From Isoetes taiwanensis (lineage: Eukaryota; Streptophyta; Lycopodiopsida; Isoetales; Isoetaceae), in assembly GCA_021234155.1 (NCBI GenBank), contig JAJEKV010000039.1:10553077-10617076 (forward strand): 64,000 nucleotides of DNA, given 5' to 3'. Each line of letters opens with the position of its first letter. The stretch's first letter is position 1. Below, one piece after another: positions 30,778 to 42,127 of the stretch. The position numbers were made by a program, and so were the translations under genes. The notes below the pieces were generated by a model, which was not told the origin of the DNA, did no database searches, and was given only the letters and a program-made list of their open reading frames with translations.

Positions 30778-31743
30778 CCTGGGAAGGGACTCGCGAGAGA
30801 CACAAAACCGGCCGATTAGATAGGCTTGTCATTCATCACAGCAGCAGTATACAATGTTTTGAAGAATAGAGAGGGGTAGCCGACCATAGGAACAATATCG
30901 GACTACCCCGTAAAAAGAAATGTGCACAGACAATATAGAAGGGTAATGGCGACAACTTCTCATCGGGATAAAAAACCCCGCCCTTTCGGGTTTTCGAGGA
31001 AAACCCTAATGAGAAATGGTCGCCAACAACCTTGAATGTGTTGCCTGGAAAACCGAAGGAGATGGGTTGATGGCGAACACAAATATAGCAGGACCCCAGA
31101 AGACGACGGAATCCTTGAATGTGTTGCTTGAAGAACAGAAGGAGATGGATTGATGGCGAATATAAATATAGTAGGACCCCCGAAAGACGGCGGAAACGTG
31201 CAAGCAACACAAAAAACCCCTAAAAGACACCCGTGAATGATGAGAGAAAAGGGCAAAAGTATGCTGGTGGGGTGCAAAAGCAGCGTCCCCCGACGCATGC
31301 TTTAAACCCCTAAAAAAGTCTTTGGAGTCCGAGTCTTTGGAAAGTCTTGGAGTCTTTGAAAGTCTTTGGAAAGGATGAGGGAAGCAAATTCATGCCCCCA
31401 CGCAATAGGGCGGGAAGGGAGGGAAGCAACGAGAATAGAAGAAGAAGAAGAAGAGATTTTAACGTCACGCCATAAGGCAGCGTCCTATCGGACATGTGAC
31501 ACTGTACAACACACCCAGATGGGTCCTGCCCCCACCACTTTACATTGCTGAAGTGGGTCCTTCCCCCACCAACTTTACATTGCATGGCCACTTTCACAAC
31601 GAGGCGTTGAACCCGTGACCTTGGGTAATAGAAGAAGAGCTGCTGTGAGAAGACGCCGATAACCGGTCTGAAAAAGAAAATGGCCTTATATAGCAGCTCG
31701 TCCCTTCCCAGAATGGCGATCCGATGGCTCGGATCGATGCTAT
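30778..31743 (+). mobile_element. Element C1: short Helentron-like copy (966 bp)
   Basis: Starts CCTGGGAAGGGACTCGCGAGAG and ends with inverted CTCGTCCCTTCCCAGAAT, the CGATCCGA/TCGGATCG hairpin and ATGCTAT. It abuts C2 directly. The interior at 30820-31030 matches A at 13650-13860. An approximately 85-bp tandem pair lies at 31028-31195, and an approximately 30-bp pair (GTGGGTCCT.CCCCCACC) at 31520-31585. GTTGAACCCGTGACC at about 31606 resembles a tRNA-derived SINE B box in reverse. Confidence 0.75.
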
Positions 31744-33568
31744 TCTGGGAAGGAACTCGCAAGAGACGCAAAACCAGCCGACTACCCAAGGACTTCCTCA
31801 ACTATAAGCCGATGGCGTAAAACCTGCAAGCAACACAACGAACTCGAAAACCACCCGATGTAGCAGAAAAAAAAAGAGCATCACCCAATAGGGTGGGGAA
31901 CAGCATCACCCAACGGGTGGAAGACAGTTACGTAAAAAGAAATATGCGTCACCCTCGAGGTGGAAATAAACAGCATCACCCGCCGGTGGAGATAGCATCA
32001 CCCACAGGGGGGTGGATAACAATCATGTAAAAAGAAATATGCGTCACCCTCGAGGTGGAAATAAACAGCATCACCCGGAGGGTGGAGAAAAAACGTCACC
32101 CAGACAGCACCACCCACAAAAAATAGTCCAAGAGAAAGTCATGTCACAAAATTGCAATGGAGTGCCAAACGCAATATTTGGCACATCCAGACATAGCTAA
32201 ATAGCAAATATGATAAATAATGATAGCACAATGCACGATGATAACCCAATACGCTGTGAACAAAGAGCTCAACGGCTAGCTAGAAATGAATTCCCTGGCA
32301 AATGATGCATAAGGATAGCATAATGCACAATGCACAATTGACAGTGAAAAAGGATCTCAACAACTAGCTAGACAGGAATTCCCCAAGACAACTAGAATGA
32401 GGCAGGACTAGCACCCTGTACAAAAATAGAATGCGCCCAAGATAAGACTCCATGCACAAAAACTCAATATACGCCACATCTAGAGAAAGATAAGCATCGA
32501 AAAGAAAAAATGATAAGAAAAATGAGGTGGACATCAACAAGAAGTCTAAAGCAAAGAGGTTCATAAGGTTGGGAAAAAGGTGGAACAAGATGAGGAGAGC
32601 GAAAATGCTAAGGTCTGGTGCAGGGAAGCATAGGAGAAATGTATGGTGATGTCAGAAGACAAATAAGACCATATGCGTAAAGCCATGAATAAAGGCCCCA
32701 ATAGGAAAACATACTTTGCAACGAGGGACGAGATTGAGGAAGAGGATGTAGACATGCTAGCACCGATCAAAAGGAAGGTCAAGAAGGAAACTGAGACGAA
32801 AATTAATTCGGATCACAACGTAAACGAAAAAATGAGGCGTAACTTCATAAACTATAAGCCCAGCCGCCGCGAAACCTCCAAGTGTTGAGTCGGGTCACGA
32901 AGCACGTAACAAGAGTGAGACGAAGAGGAACGCCAACGACCGTGAGCGCGAGAAGAATTGCAACATGTAGAAGGCACCCATTAGCGGAGAACAAGAACGG
33001 GCATAACGGTGAAGCGGCAAGCTGCACAACAACAAGCACTCAAATTGATGTGAGCGATTAGTAATGAGGAAAAATCAACAATACATGAAAAAGAGAGGAC
33101 AACATCACCCGAGGTTGGAGAAAAAGCGTCACCCAGCGGGTGGAAGAAAAAACATGATAAACAGAAATTTGCGTCCAAATATAGCCAAATAGCAAATAGG
33201 ATGTATAATGGTAGCACAATGCACAATGATAGGAGAACCATTATGTAAAAATATGCATCACCCTCGAGGTGGAAATAAACAGCATCACCCGCAGGTGGAG
33301 AATAATGCAGCAGGATGCCGATGAAACAGAAACATGAGAATAGCAACACCCACAGGTGGAGAACAACAAAGAGTGCATGAACAACAAAAAAATATAAATG
33401 AAAAAGACTCATGCGCCCACGCAGCGGGGCGGGAAGGGAGGGAAGCCACGAGAGGAGAAGAAGAGCTGCTGTGAGAAGACGCCGCTAACCGAGCCGAAAA
33501 TGGAATGGCCTAATATAGGCGCTCGTCCCTTCCCAGAATGGCGATCCGATGGCTCGGATCGATGGGAT
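31744..33568 (+). mobile_element. Element C2: Helentron-like copy (1.8 kb)
   Basis: Begins TCTGGGAAGGAACTCGCAAGAG immediately after C1 and ends ...CGATGGGAT immediately before C3. It contains the densest CACC/GGTG mini-hairpin cluster. Around 32850-32960 it has an internal repeat of the 5'-end module (AACTATAAGCCCAGCCGCCGCGAAACC...), so C2 may itself be a chimera of two copies. Confidence 0.75.
31876..33362 (+). repeat. CACC/GGTG mini-hairpin clusters in element C2
   Basis: Units include CACCC-AATA-GGGTG (31882-31895), CACCC-AAC-GGGTG (31907-31919), two copies of CACCCTCGAGGTG (about 31950 and 32046), CACCCGCCGGTG, CACCCACAGGGGGGTG and CACCCGGAGGGTG up to 32095. A second group is at 33103-33362 (CACCCAGCGGGTG, CACCCTCGAGGTG, CACCCGCAGGTG, CACCCACAGGTG). 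Most are preceded by AGCAT or GCGT and followed by GGAAATAA or GGAGA. Confidence 0.75.
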
Positions 33569-36500
33569 TCTGGGAAGGGACTCGCGAGAGATACAAAACC
33601 GGCCGACTACCAAAGGACTTCCTTAACTATAAGCCCAGTCGCCGCGAAACCTCCAGGTGTTGAGTTGGGTCGTGAAGCACATAGCGGGAGTGAGAAGAAG
33701 AGGAGCGCCAGCGACCGTGAGCGCGCGCAGCATCATGTGGAACCTCCCGAGCAGCAGCCGCCGAGGCCCTGCCGCGATGAGCAGAATGAGTACCATGCTG
33801 GGATGACAGCAAGAAGACACCCCCACCCCCAGGCAGTCGCATAGGATAAAGGACGCAGAGAGGAAGGAGAGGAGCGAAAAAGAGGCCGCCGGACGGAGGA
33901 TCGAGGAGATGATAAGAATCGGTAGAAATTAGGCGCTGAAGGATAGTGACAGGGCATGCGAACGAAGGCAAGCGAGCTAAAGAAATCGTATGACCACGGG
34001 CACATTGGTCTCATTTGGAGTGGCGGATAAGAACATCAACATGCGACAAGAAAAAAGAAAGATCACGCCAATTGAGGGCAAGGGCCTCTGAGATGCGCAA
34101 AAAAACGGCAAAGGAAAGTACGACGAGAGCAGCGCGGGCCAGAGAGGGAAAAGAAGCCGCGGGATGCGCGAAGTGGAGAACAATAGAGCGTACATGCTGA
34201 GGCAGGAGAGGAAGAAAGGTACGAGGGGGGCCCGACGAGAGGTAGACTAAACTAAAGAGTCTGGTTCAATCGAGAGGGAAGCTTCACGTTGACGACGAGC
34301 ACCAGCAGCGCGAGCGAGCCGTGGGGGAGAAAGCGAAGCTGAAGGAGAAGAGCTGGAAGCGCCTGCTATGGACGGCAGCAGCTCAATGACCTAAAAAAAG
34401 GAAGGACATTAGAGAATAATGAAAAGAAAAGCACGCCGCCACGATGACGAATCTAAGGAGGCGCCCCGGCATGCCGACGAGAACGGCAACAAGGCGATGA
34501 AAAACAAACCACGTTAATGCATAAAATGCACATATGATATGAATGCAGATCACGGACTTATGTCCATGAATAGTTTTCTTATTTGAATACAGATTAGGGA
34601 CCGAAGTCTGTGAATGTGGCTACGGACGGAAGTCCGTGAATGAGTCCGTGAAGTCCGTGAATGTGGCCATTATTCCTTCCGAACCTGTGGCCAATATCTA
34701 GATGGTGATAAGTCAACAAAGGAACCCTTCATCATGGATCCCTAAAAAAATAACCAATAACGATAAATAATAAGGAAGAATAACAAATAACTGAGATAAT
34801 AAGGCAAAGATGAAAAAACTTACCCATGGGAATGTAAAAATGCATAGACATAAAGAAGACAAAGTGCAACCCGACATATGTGGTCAAAAATAAAGTGCAA
34901 TCGTGCATGTGGCGGACAAAAAAAACACATCATAGACAATAACAAAAGGAAAAATGAGACCCTGGGAATGACCCGTATGCCAAAAAACAAGGAAACCCAA
35001 CGCCGGAAGGTGCGGAAAAACAACGAGTTAATGCAGGAGTGAATAAAAGGAAGCCCACGTGCATGCAAGCCCCCAAGTGATCAACAAGAATGATGAATAA
35101 TGTGGAAAAATGACAAATAACCGCGGAAATAAGAGAAAGAGGAAAAACGTACCCATGGTAATGTGCAAAAATGGATAGACGTAAAAAAGACAAAGTGTGA
35201 CCCAACATATGATGCCAATAAATCACAAAACGAGATAGGTAGCAGAATCACAAACATGATATATGCAATAAAAGGAAATAAAACCATGATGAGGTAGCAT
35301 ATAAAATATGAAACAATGGCAACATCCAAATAGAAAACCCCGCAGAGAAAAAAGAAATAGAATCACCTTATTTAGGATCCAGAAAACATAAAAGAGACAT
35401 AACACAGTAATCTGAATAGCGCAGCAACCATAGAATAGTGCGAAGCATAAAAATCCCATAGAAAACACAATTGCAAAGGAGAAAAGACTCCGAACCCACC
35501 ATGGGAAAACAATTATAAGATCGTGCTATATATCAAGAAACCACATGGGCAACTCAAACAAAAAATGTAAAAAGAACATAGGAAAATAGATTCATAACCA
35601 AATGAAGTACCGTATTACAAATCCCCTAATTGCGTTGTACATGAGAACAACAACAAATAAAGAGGCAACCCCCTCAAAGAAAAAACACTTAGGAACCACA
35701 ATAAAACCGCATGCTTATAACATTAAGGGTCCAAAAAACATGAAAAGAGGCATAAGACAAATGCTTTATTTCATATCATTCAGCAGAGGAGGAGGACAGC
35801 AGGATGAAGCCAAAGGACAAAGCAGAACCGTCGCCCCGAGGCCAGGACAATCACGCGAGCAAACCCAAAGAGATCGCCGGATAAGGGAGAAGAAACTGTG
35901 GGAGATAATCCGTCATGATGAGAAAAAATTCACGCAACTGAATGGGGCGTAAGGATGAAAACCCCCCATAGCAAAATGACGTCCCTCAAGAAACGAGCAC
36001 GAGCTGGGTCGAGAAGTTTATAGGAACGGAATACTCGACGAACAGAGGGAGAAAAGGAGGCATAAAGGCGAAGCGCCCGGAAGTATTCCGCAGGCCAGTC
36101 AATGTCTACCCGTGCAACCTGTAAGGCATTGCCAGTCGCTGGATGCAATGCATTTAGATGTGATGTATAAAGGTGGTGAGCAGTCAACGCCATCTCCGGA
36201 GATGCAAAAAGGGGAAAAAAACCAAGAGGTCCTCTTCTAATGGACGAGCCAAGGAAAATCAAAGTGCAATTAAACTAAGACTGAGGAGCCATCTATGGCA
36301 AGGAAAAATGCCCCAAATATCACACCACATGAAAGCAAAAACAACGTTAACCACATTAATGTCAAGGGTAGGTGAGAAGTAGCCTTCTGTCAAGTTTATA
36401 ATCAGCAAATATACCTCATATCCAAAACCAAGGATCAAACCCAAATGACGTATGATGATAAGGTAAACTGCAATTAAATGCCCACCGAATGTAAAACCAG

Positions 36501-38633
36501 GCATAAGTCCAGATGCAAAAATTGATATCGAGGACATGCATATAAGAAATTTAGTCTAAAATCAACTTGACGTATTAATGAAGGCGAAGAAACCCATAGA
36601 AATATGTGAATGAGCATGCAAAACAACGTGTGGAAAAACGAATGTGCGTTAAGTATCCAATGAGACGTAAAGTATAAGAGCAACAACTGATATCACAATG
36701 AAAGTAATTATTCAAAGATTAATATTAGGACCAAATTAGTCTAATATGGGCAAACACCAATACCATTTCCCAGATTAGCATACCACAAATGACCAAACGC
36801 ACTGTATAAGTCAAAAACAATTTATACTTGCAAAAAGACATCGTATAGAAAACACACTGCAAATTACTAATAAAAAACCATGCCAAAGCACCATACATAA
36901 GAGTAAATGAACTCCGAAAATCCCAAATAATGCTAGAAGCACAAATAACGAGGCAATCATTCTATGGATGCCTAGAAACGAGAAGAAATTGCCTGGTGTC
37001 ATGCACAAGAACAATCCTATGAAAAACGATAGTTGTAAGAAATGCTACAACAGGACTTTGGCGTAGAAAATGATCGAACAAAAAACTGTCTACATACCCT
37101 TAAGCAAGAACCCCGACATATAGATTACTTTTGCAAACTCCTGAAACCGGAGACTAACCCCTAGCCCAAGGGCAAGCCAACAAATGCACCCAATTGATAG
37201 ATGTGTAAGTGAGTAAATGAGTGATAAGTGTAAAGAGCGTGAAGAAAAGAAAAACGTGAAAAAATGTTATATGAAATACAGAGGTAGTGAAGTATAATAT
37301 AAATGTGAAAGGGAATAGAAAGTGAGAAGTTTATAAAACCATGGTGAGTTAAAAGGTGAGCACCCCTTAAATCGGGGATGCCACCTATTATACCAGCAGG
37401 ATTACCCTGCGGCCACTTGGCCCTGCCATGTGGGCAGGAGCTTCCAACAAGAGAAGGGCGGCGGCCTGTTACAGGAGGCAGGCCGGAAAGAAAAGAAGGA
37501 AGCTACTACAGGATTCGAAAGACGGTAGGCAGGTAGAAGCCAAAAACGAGAGAGATGGGCAGGCATGTAGAAGCCAAAAGTAGGTAGAGGCAGGTCGAGG
37601 TAGGTGGAACGGTGGAGAGGCCGGAAGAAGAGGGAACGGAGGAGCTTCCTGTGGCAATCCCTGAGCCAAACGGATGGCCCAGACGGCGGTCCAAGAATAG
37701 GGGATCTGAGCGAGAACTTATCATGCCATGAGCTACAACCGATCATGGTGCATAGGGATCGGAATCCAGATGGCCCTGTGCCATAGCTCGGATCTGCATG
37801 GCGGAACAGGTCCATGAGTAGGCTGAACAGATTGTAGATCCCTGAGCCAATCGAATGGCGGTGTGTTGCGCTGGATGCTGGATGCTGGATGGCGGATCTA
37901 TGCATGGCGGATCTGCGGCCCTGGAGCTCCTGCCTGGCATCAATGGGCCTGCCAGAACAAGGGAATCAAGCCGCTCCTTCTATCCACCAGAAAAACAACC
38001 CCTGCACAAAAAATCTGAGAAACACAAAGAAGAGAGACAGAGAATCGCTTCCTGCCCATGCTGCTATCACAGGATCTAAAGCAACAAGAGGGGATGGCTG
38101 CATCGAATCCTCCTAGCCATCGTAACCAATCCTAAATAAGGATATGGTAGGAGCCACCTAGCCATAGAAACCAGACCGATAGGATGAATCATGCATGACT
38201 TAAAAAACTGTGCAAATAAGAAACAAAAAAACAATCTGCATAATCCGAGTCCGAATCACTGAGTCCCGACCAAATGCCCACGAAATCTCACAGTTGATTG
38301 CTCCAAATCGCTCCAAAACAGGTGAAAGCCATATCGGGCAGCTGAATGCTAGAGTCATGGATAAAAGGATTAGAAAGGAAGATGGGATCAGGGTAGAGCA
38401 CGAGGAAAAGGATTGAAAGAGGAAGATTGAAAGCAACGAGAATAGAAGTAGAAAAGAAGATGGGATCATGATAGAGTATGAGGAAAAGGATTGAAAGAGG
38501 AAGATTGAAAGCCACGAGAGGAGAAGAAGAGCTGCTGTGAGAAGACGCCGATAACCGAGCCGAAAACGGAATGGCCTAATATAGGCGCTCGTCCCTTCCC
38601 AGAATGGCGATCCGATGGCTCGGATCGATGGGA
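33569..38633 (+). mobile_element. Element C3: Helentron-like copy (5.1 kb)
   Basis: Begins TCTGGGAAGGGACTCGCGAGAG right after C2 and ends with the inverted repeat, hairpin and ATGGGAT before copia gag resumes at AGTGGTGGGAAAG. Modules at 33600-33800 and 34600-34760 match A at 11560-11700 and 12290-12400. Other content: short tandem units TCCGTGAA (34610-34660), an approximately 79-bp tandem pair at about 38380-38515, and a more balanced GC-richer block at 37380-38130 that may be captured DNA. No Rep, helicase or other credible gene. Confidence 0.75.
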
Positions 38634-38812
38634 TAGTGGTGGGAAAGAATTTAGATGTTTCAATTGTGAGGGCAAAGGTCATTTTGCCTCAGATTGTCCA
38701 AGTCCTAAAAAAGGAAGAGGCAGAGGAAGAGCTGTTGGAAACAGAGGTGGCAGAGGTGGCAGAGGCAAGGGAGGTTTCAAGGGTGGTGCAAGCATTAACG
38801 TAATAGAGAAAT
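38634..38812 (+). pseudogene. Copia-A internal-2 gag, C-terminal zinc knuckle
   Basis: GGKEFRCFNCEGKGHFASDC gives a second C-x2-C-x4-H-x4-C knuckle, followed by a basic Arg-Gly-rich tail (KKGRGRGRAVGNRGG) and a TAA at about 38812. With 29963-30777 it makes a two-knuckle copia gag, the parts separated only by the Helentron trio. Confidence 0.85.
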
Positions 38813-38847
38813 AAGACAGCAGTGAAGGTGAGCTTGAAGATGATACT

Positions 38848-39360
38848 TTGGAGGTAAGAAAACATTTAACTTGCAATGTTTCTTTACCCTCAAGAAAAGA
38901 TAATAACAAGTTTGTTGTTATAGATTCAGGAGCAGAAAAAAGTGTAATGTGTGATTTGCATATGCTAAAAGCTTGGGAGAAGAAAGAAGGGCATGTTCAG
39001 CTTGGGGATGGAGGCATGAAGAAAATTGAAGACTCTGGAGTTTTAGAGTTATTTGATTTAAATGGCAAAACTGTCAGGTTGAGAGATGTTTTGTGTGTAC
39101 CTAGTCTTGTAAGAAATCTTATATCTGTATGTCAGCTAGTTGATTTGGGATACAAAGCGTTGTTTGAACAAATCCAATGTAAAGTATTTCTTAATGGTGA
39201 ATTAAAGTTTATTGGCAAACAAGTTGGAAATCTGTTTGGACTTAATGTTGAGCATCTTCATGAAATTAATCTTATTGAATACCCATCTGTGAAACTTTGG
39301 CATAACAGACTATGCCATGTAAATTCAACAATTATTGAAGCACTTGGAAAAAGGGTTTGA
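38848..39360 (+). pseudogene. Copia-A protease and GAG-pre-integrase region
   Basis: KFVVIDSGAEKSVMCD holds the intact aspartic protease motif D-S-G-A. It is followed by HVQLGDGGMKKIEDSG, LVRNLISVCQLVDLGY and the integrase zinc-finger histidines in WHNRLCHVN. The frame ends in TGA at 39358-39360. The integrase continues in a different frame from 39357, so one indel near 39350 breaks the polyprotein. Confidence 0.9.
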
Positions 39361-40217
39361 TCTCTGCAAAAGTAGAGGAAGGAAAATTTCTATGTGGAGG
39401 CTGTCAACTAGGGAAGCAATCGAGATTACCCTTTAAAAGGTCAAACAAAAGGGAAAGAGGTATTCTGGATTTAATACACGGAGATTTATGTGGCCCTATA
39501 AATGTTACAAGCTTAAGTGGACATAAATATTTCATGAACTTTATTGATGATTTTAGCAGAAGAACCAAATGTTACTATTTAAAAACAAAATATCAATCAA
39601 GTGATGCCTTGAAATTGTTCACTGCTGAAGCTGAGCTAGAAACAGGGAGAAAAATAAAATGTATAAGATCAGATAGGGGAGGTGAATATGTATCTGATGA
39701 ATTTAAGTCATTTTGTGCAAGTAAGGGAATCAAGTGGCAACTAACATGCAGATATTCACCACAACAGAATGGAGTAGCTGAAAGGAAGAACAGGACCGTG
39801 CTCAATGCTGTAAGATCCATGTTAAAGTACTCAGGACTTCCAAATTTCTTGTGGGATGAAGCAGTCAAAGCAGCAGTCTATGTTCAAAATCTGCTACCCT
39901 CCTCAAGTATAAAAGGTGCTATTCCTGATATGCTTTGGTCAGGTAAGTCTCCAAATTATGACAGTTTAAAGGCTTATGGTTGTTTGTGTTTTGTACATGT
40001 ACCTAAAGAATTAAGAAAAAAGTTGGATGATAGGGCATATATAGCATATCTTGTAGGATATGATTCAAACTCAAAAGCTTTTAGACTATATGATCCTGCA
40101 AGAAGGAAAATCATAATTAGCAGAGATGTTTTTAATGAGAAGGAGTTCTATAGAAAGATTCCTAAGATAAATTCAGAAGATTCATCTGAATACAAAGAAG
40201 AGGGTGTGTTAGCATAA
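39357..40217 (+). pseudogene. Copia-A integrase
   Basis: The N-terminal CGGCQLGKQSRLPF supplies the two cysteines of the HHCC finger. The catalytic D-D-E core is visible: HGDLCGP, FIDDFSRRT, SDRGGEY and NGVAERKNRTV. The C-terminal region is KAYGCLCFVHVPKELRKKLDDRAY and GYDSNSKAFRLYDP. This domain would insert the cDNA into host DNA. All catalytic residues are present but the frame ends at TAA (40215-40217) before RT. Confidence 0.9.
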
Positions 40218-40999
40218 ATAAAACAAAAATTAAGTGAAGAAGAAAAAATTGAAAAGTTTGAGCAAGCAGACATAAGTGATTCTGATAATGAATCAGAAAT
40301 AGTTCCAGAATTTGTTGAGCCAGAAGTTGAACCAAGTATGGAACAAAGGACTGAACTTGAAGAGGAAGAAATTACTAAACCTGACAAACCAAAAAGAAAA
40401 GCAAAAAGAACAGAAGCTCAGATTTTAGCAGATGAAGCTATATATAATTTGGAGCTACATGGTAGAACTGATGTTGGGAAAAGTAAGAGGCTATAGGCCA
40501 AATGAAGGAGAGATTAATATAGTGTTTGACATACTGGTACTTGAGTCTGATAAAATACCACAAAATTATACTAAAGCTATTCATGACAGTAATGCAAAAA
40601 GTTGGCAAAATGCAATGGAAGAAGAAATGAAGGCTTTTAAAAGAATAAACACTTATACAGTAGTAGATATTCCCTTGAATAAGAACATAGTTGGAAATAA
40701 ATGGATATATCGAATAAAACCAGGAGTTGATGGAAAAACAAAGAAATTTAAGGCAAGACTTGTTGCATAAGGCTTTACACAGAGAAAGGGAGAAGTTTTT
40801 GATGAAGCATTCTCACCACTGGTTAAAATAAATAGCTTGAGAATGCTCTTAGCCATTGCTAATGCCTGTGATTTTGAAACACATCATATGGATGTAAGCA
40901 CAGCATTTCTGAATGCCAAACTAGAGGAAGAAATATACTTGAAGCCTGCAGCTGGATTTGAAGAAGAAAAAGGCAAAGTTTGAAAGCTAAACAGAGCAG
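40218..40999 (+). pseudogene. Copia-A linker and RT N-terminal part
   Basis: An acidic linker (ISDSDNESEIVPEFVEPEVEP, PDKPKRKAKRTEAQILADE) is followed by RT from SWQNAMEEEMKAF through GNKWIYRIKPGVDGKTKKFKARLVA, then TAA in place of the usual Gln (LVA*GFTQRKGE), then HHMDVSTAFLNAKLEEEIYLKP, and TGA in place of Trp (GKV*KLNRAVYGLKQ). Both are single C-to-T or G-to-A type changes. Confidence 0.85.
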
Positions 41000-41002
41000 T
41001 GT

Positions 41003-42127
41003 ATGGTCTCAAACAATCTTCTAGAGAAGTATAAATGTATGGATGGATATTTGTTAGAGCAACGTTTTGAAAAGCTTAATTGTGATGGTAATCTTTACAG
41101 ATTTAAATTAGAAGATGAATGGTGTATTATTGCCTTGTATGTTGATGACAACATCATCGTGGCAAAGGGCAATAAAGTACTGAATCATTGCAAAGATATT
41201 TTGAAGAAAAGATTTCAGATGACTGACCTAGGGGAGCTAAAGAGATTTCTGGGTATTGATGTATACAGGGATAGAAGTCAGATTATACTAGCCCTGAGTC
41301 AACAAGGTCATATTAAAAATATGCTAAAGAAATTTTATATGGAAAATTGTAATATGGCAGCCACTCCCGTGGTACCTGGTCATAAAATAACTACAGAAAT
41401 GTGTCTAAGAACTGAAGGTGAAAGTAAACAAATGGAAAAAGTACCCTATAGAAGTTTGATTGGATGTTTGTCATATGTGGCAAATTGTTCTCGACCTGAT
41501 ATTGCATTTGCAGTTAACATTCTCAGCAGATACAACAATAACCCTGGAAAAGCACACTGGAATGCAGCTAAAAGGATCTTGAAGTATTTAAAAGGTACAG
41601 TACATTTTGGTATACTATTCAGTGAAACTAATTTGCAATTACAAGCTTACTGTGATGCTGACTGGGGAGGGGACTTGGATAAACGAAAATCTACTTCAGG
41701 ATATGTTATTTTATTAGGTGGTGCTCCAGTTGCTTGGAAATGTAAGAAGCAAGCAAGTATTGCACTCTCTAGTGTTGAGGCTGAGTATAACTCAGTAGCC
41801 TTATTGACAAAAGAATTAATTTGGGAGAGGAGACTCATGAAAGAATTGGGATTTGCTCAAACAGGGCCAACAGTCATTTATTGTGATAATACAAGCTGTA
41901 TTGCCATGACAAAAAATCCAATCCTACATGAAAGGTCAAAACATATTGAGTTGGAAGTCCATTTTATCAGAGATATAGTGAAGAAAAACCAGGTACATTT
42001 AACTTATGTTAGCACAGCAGGTCAAAGAGCAGACATTCTTACAAAGGCTCTACCAGTGTCAAGATTTCAGGAATTGAGAAATTTATTACAGTGTAATGGT
42101 AAGGAATATCACATGAAGGGGAAATGA
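41003..42127 (+). pseudogene. Copia-A RT (YVDD) and RNase H
   Basis: From KYKCMDGYLLEQRF the frame is open for 374 residues. It has the RT catalytic box ALYVDDNIIV, FLGIDVYRD, SLIGCLSYVANCSRPDI, and an intact RNase H with all acidic residues (YCDADWGGD, SSVEAEYNS, YCDNTSCIAM, KHIELEVHF). A 2-base deletion at about 41027, relative to internal-1, separates it from the upstream RT. The stop TGA (42125-42127) is also the first three bases of LTR3, so the polyprotein ends exactly at the LTR. Confidence 0.9.
42113..42124 (+). promoter_or_regulatory. Copia-A polypurine tract
   Basis: GAAGGGGAAA directly before the TG of LTR3, the expected plus-strand primer of reverse transcription. The matching tract before LTR2 reads AAAGGGGGAA. 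Confidence 0.8.

Noticed and set aside
31876-33362. CRISPR-like array (regular short palindromic units)
   Set aside because: Units are not evenly spaced, spacers are low-complexity and repeated, and the context is a plant transposon.
37402-37905. 167-residue minus-strand ORF in C3
   Set aside because: Arginine/serine/proline-rich shadow in a GC-richer block, with competing ORFs in all frames and no family match.
9979-38633. Elements A-C as cut-and-paste TIR transposons
   Set aside because: The inverted repeat is terminal on one side only, there is no target duplication beyond the TT, and head-to-tail arrays without spacers are seen.
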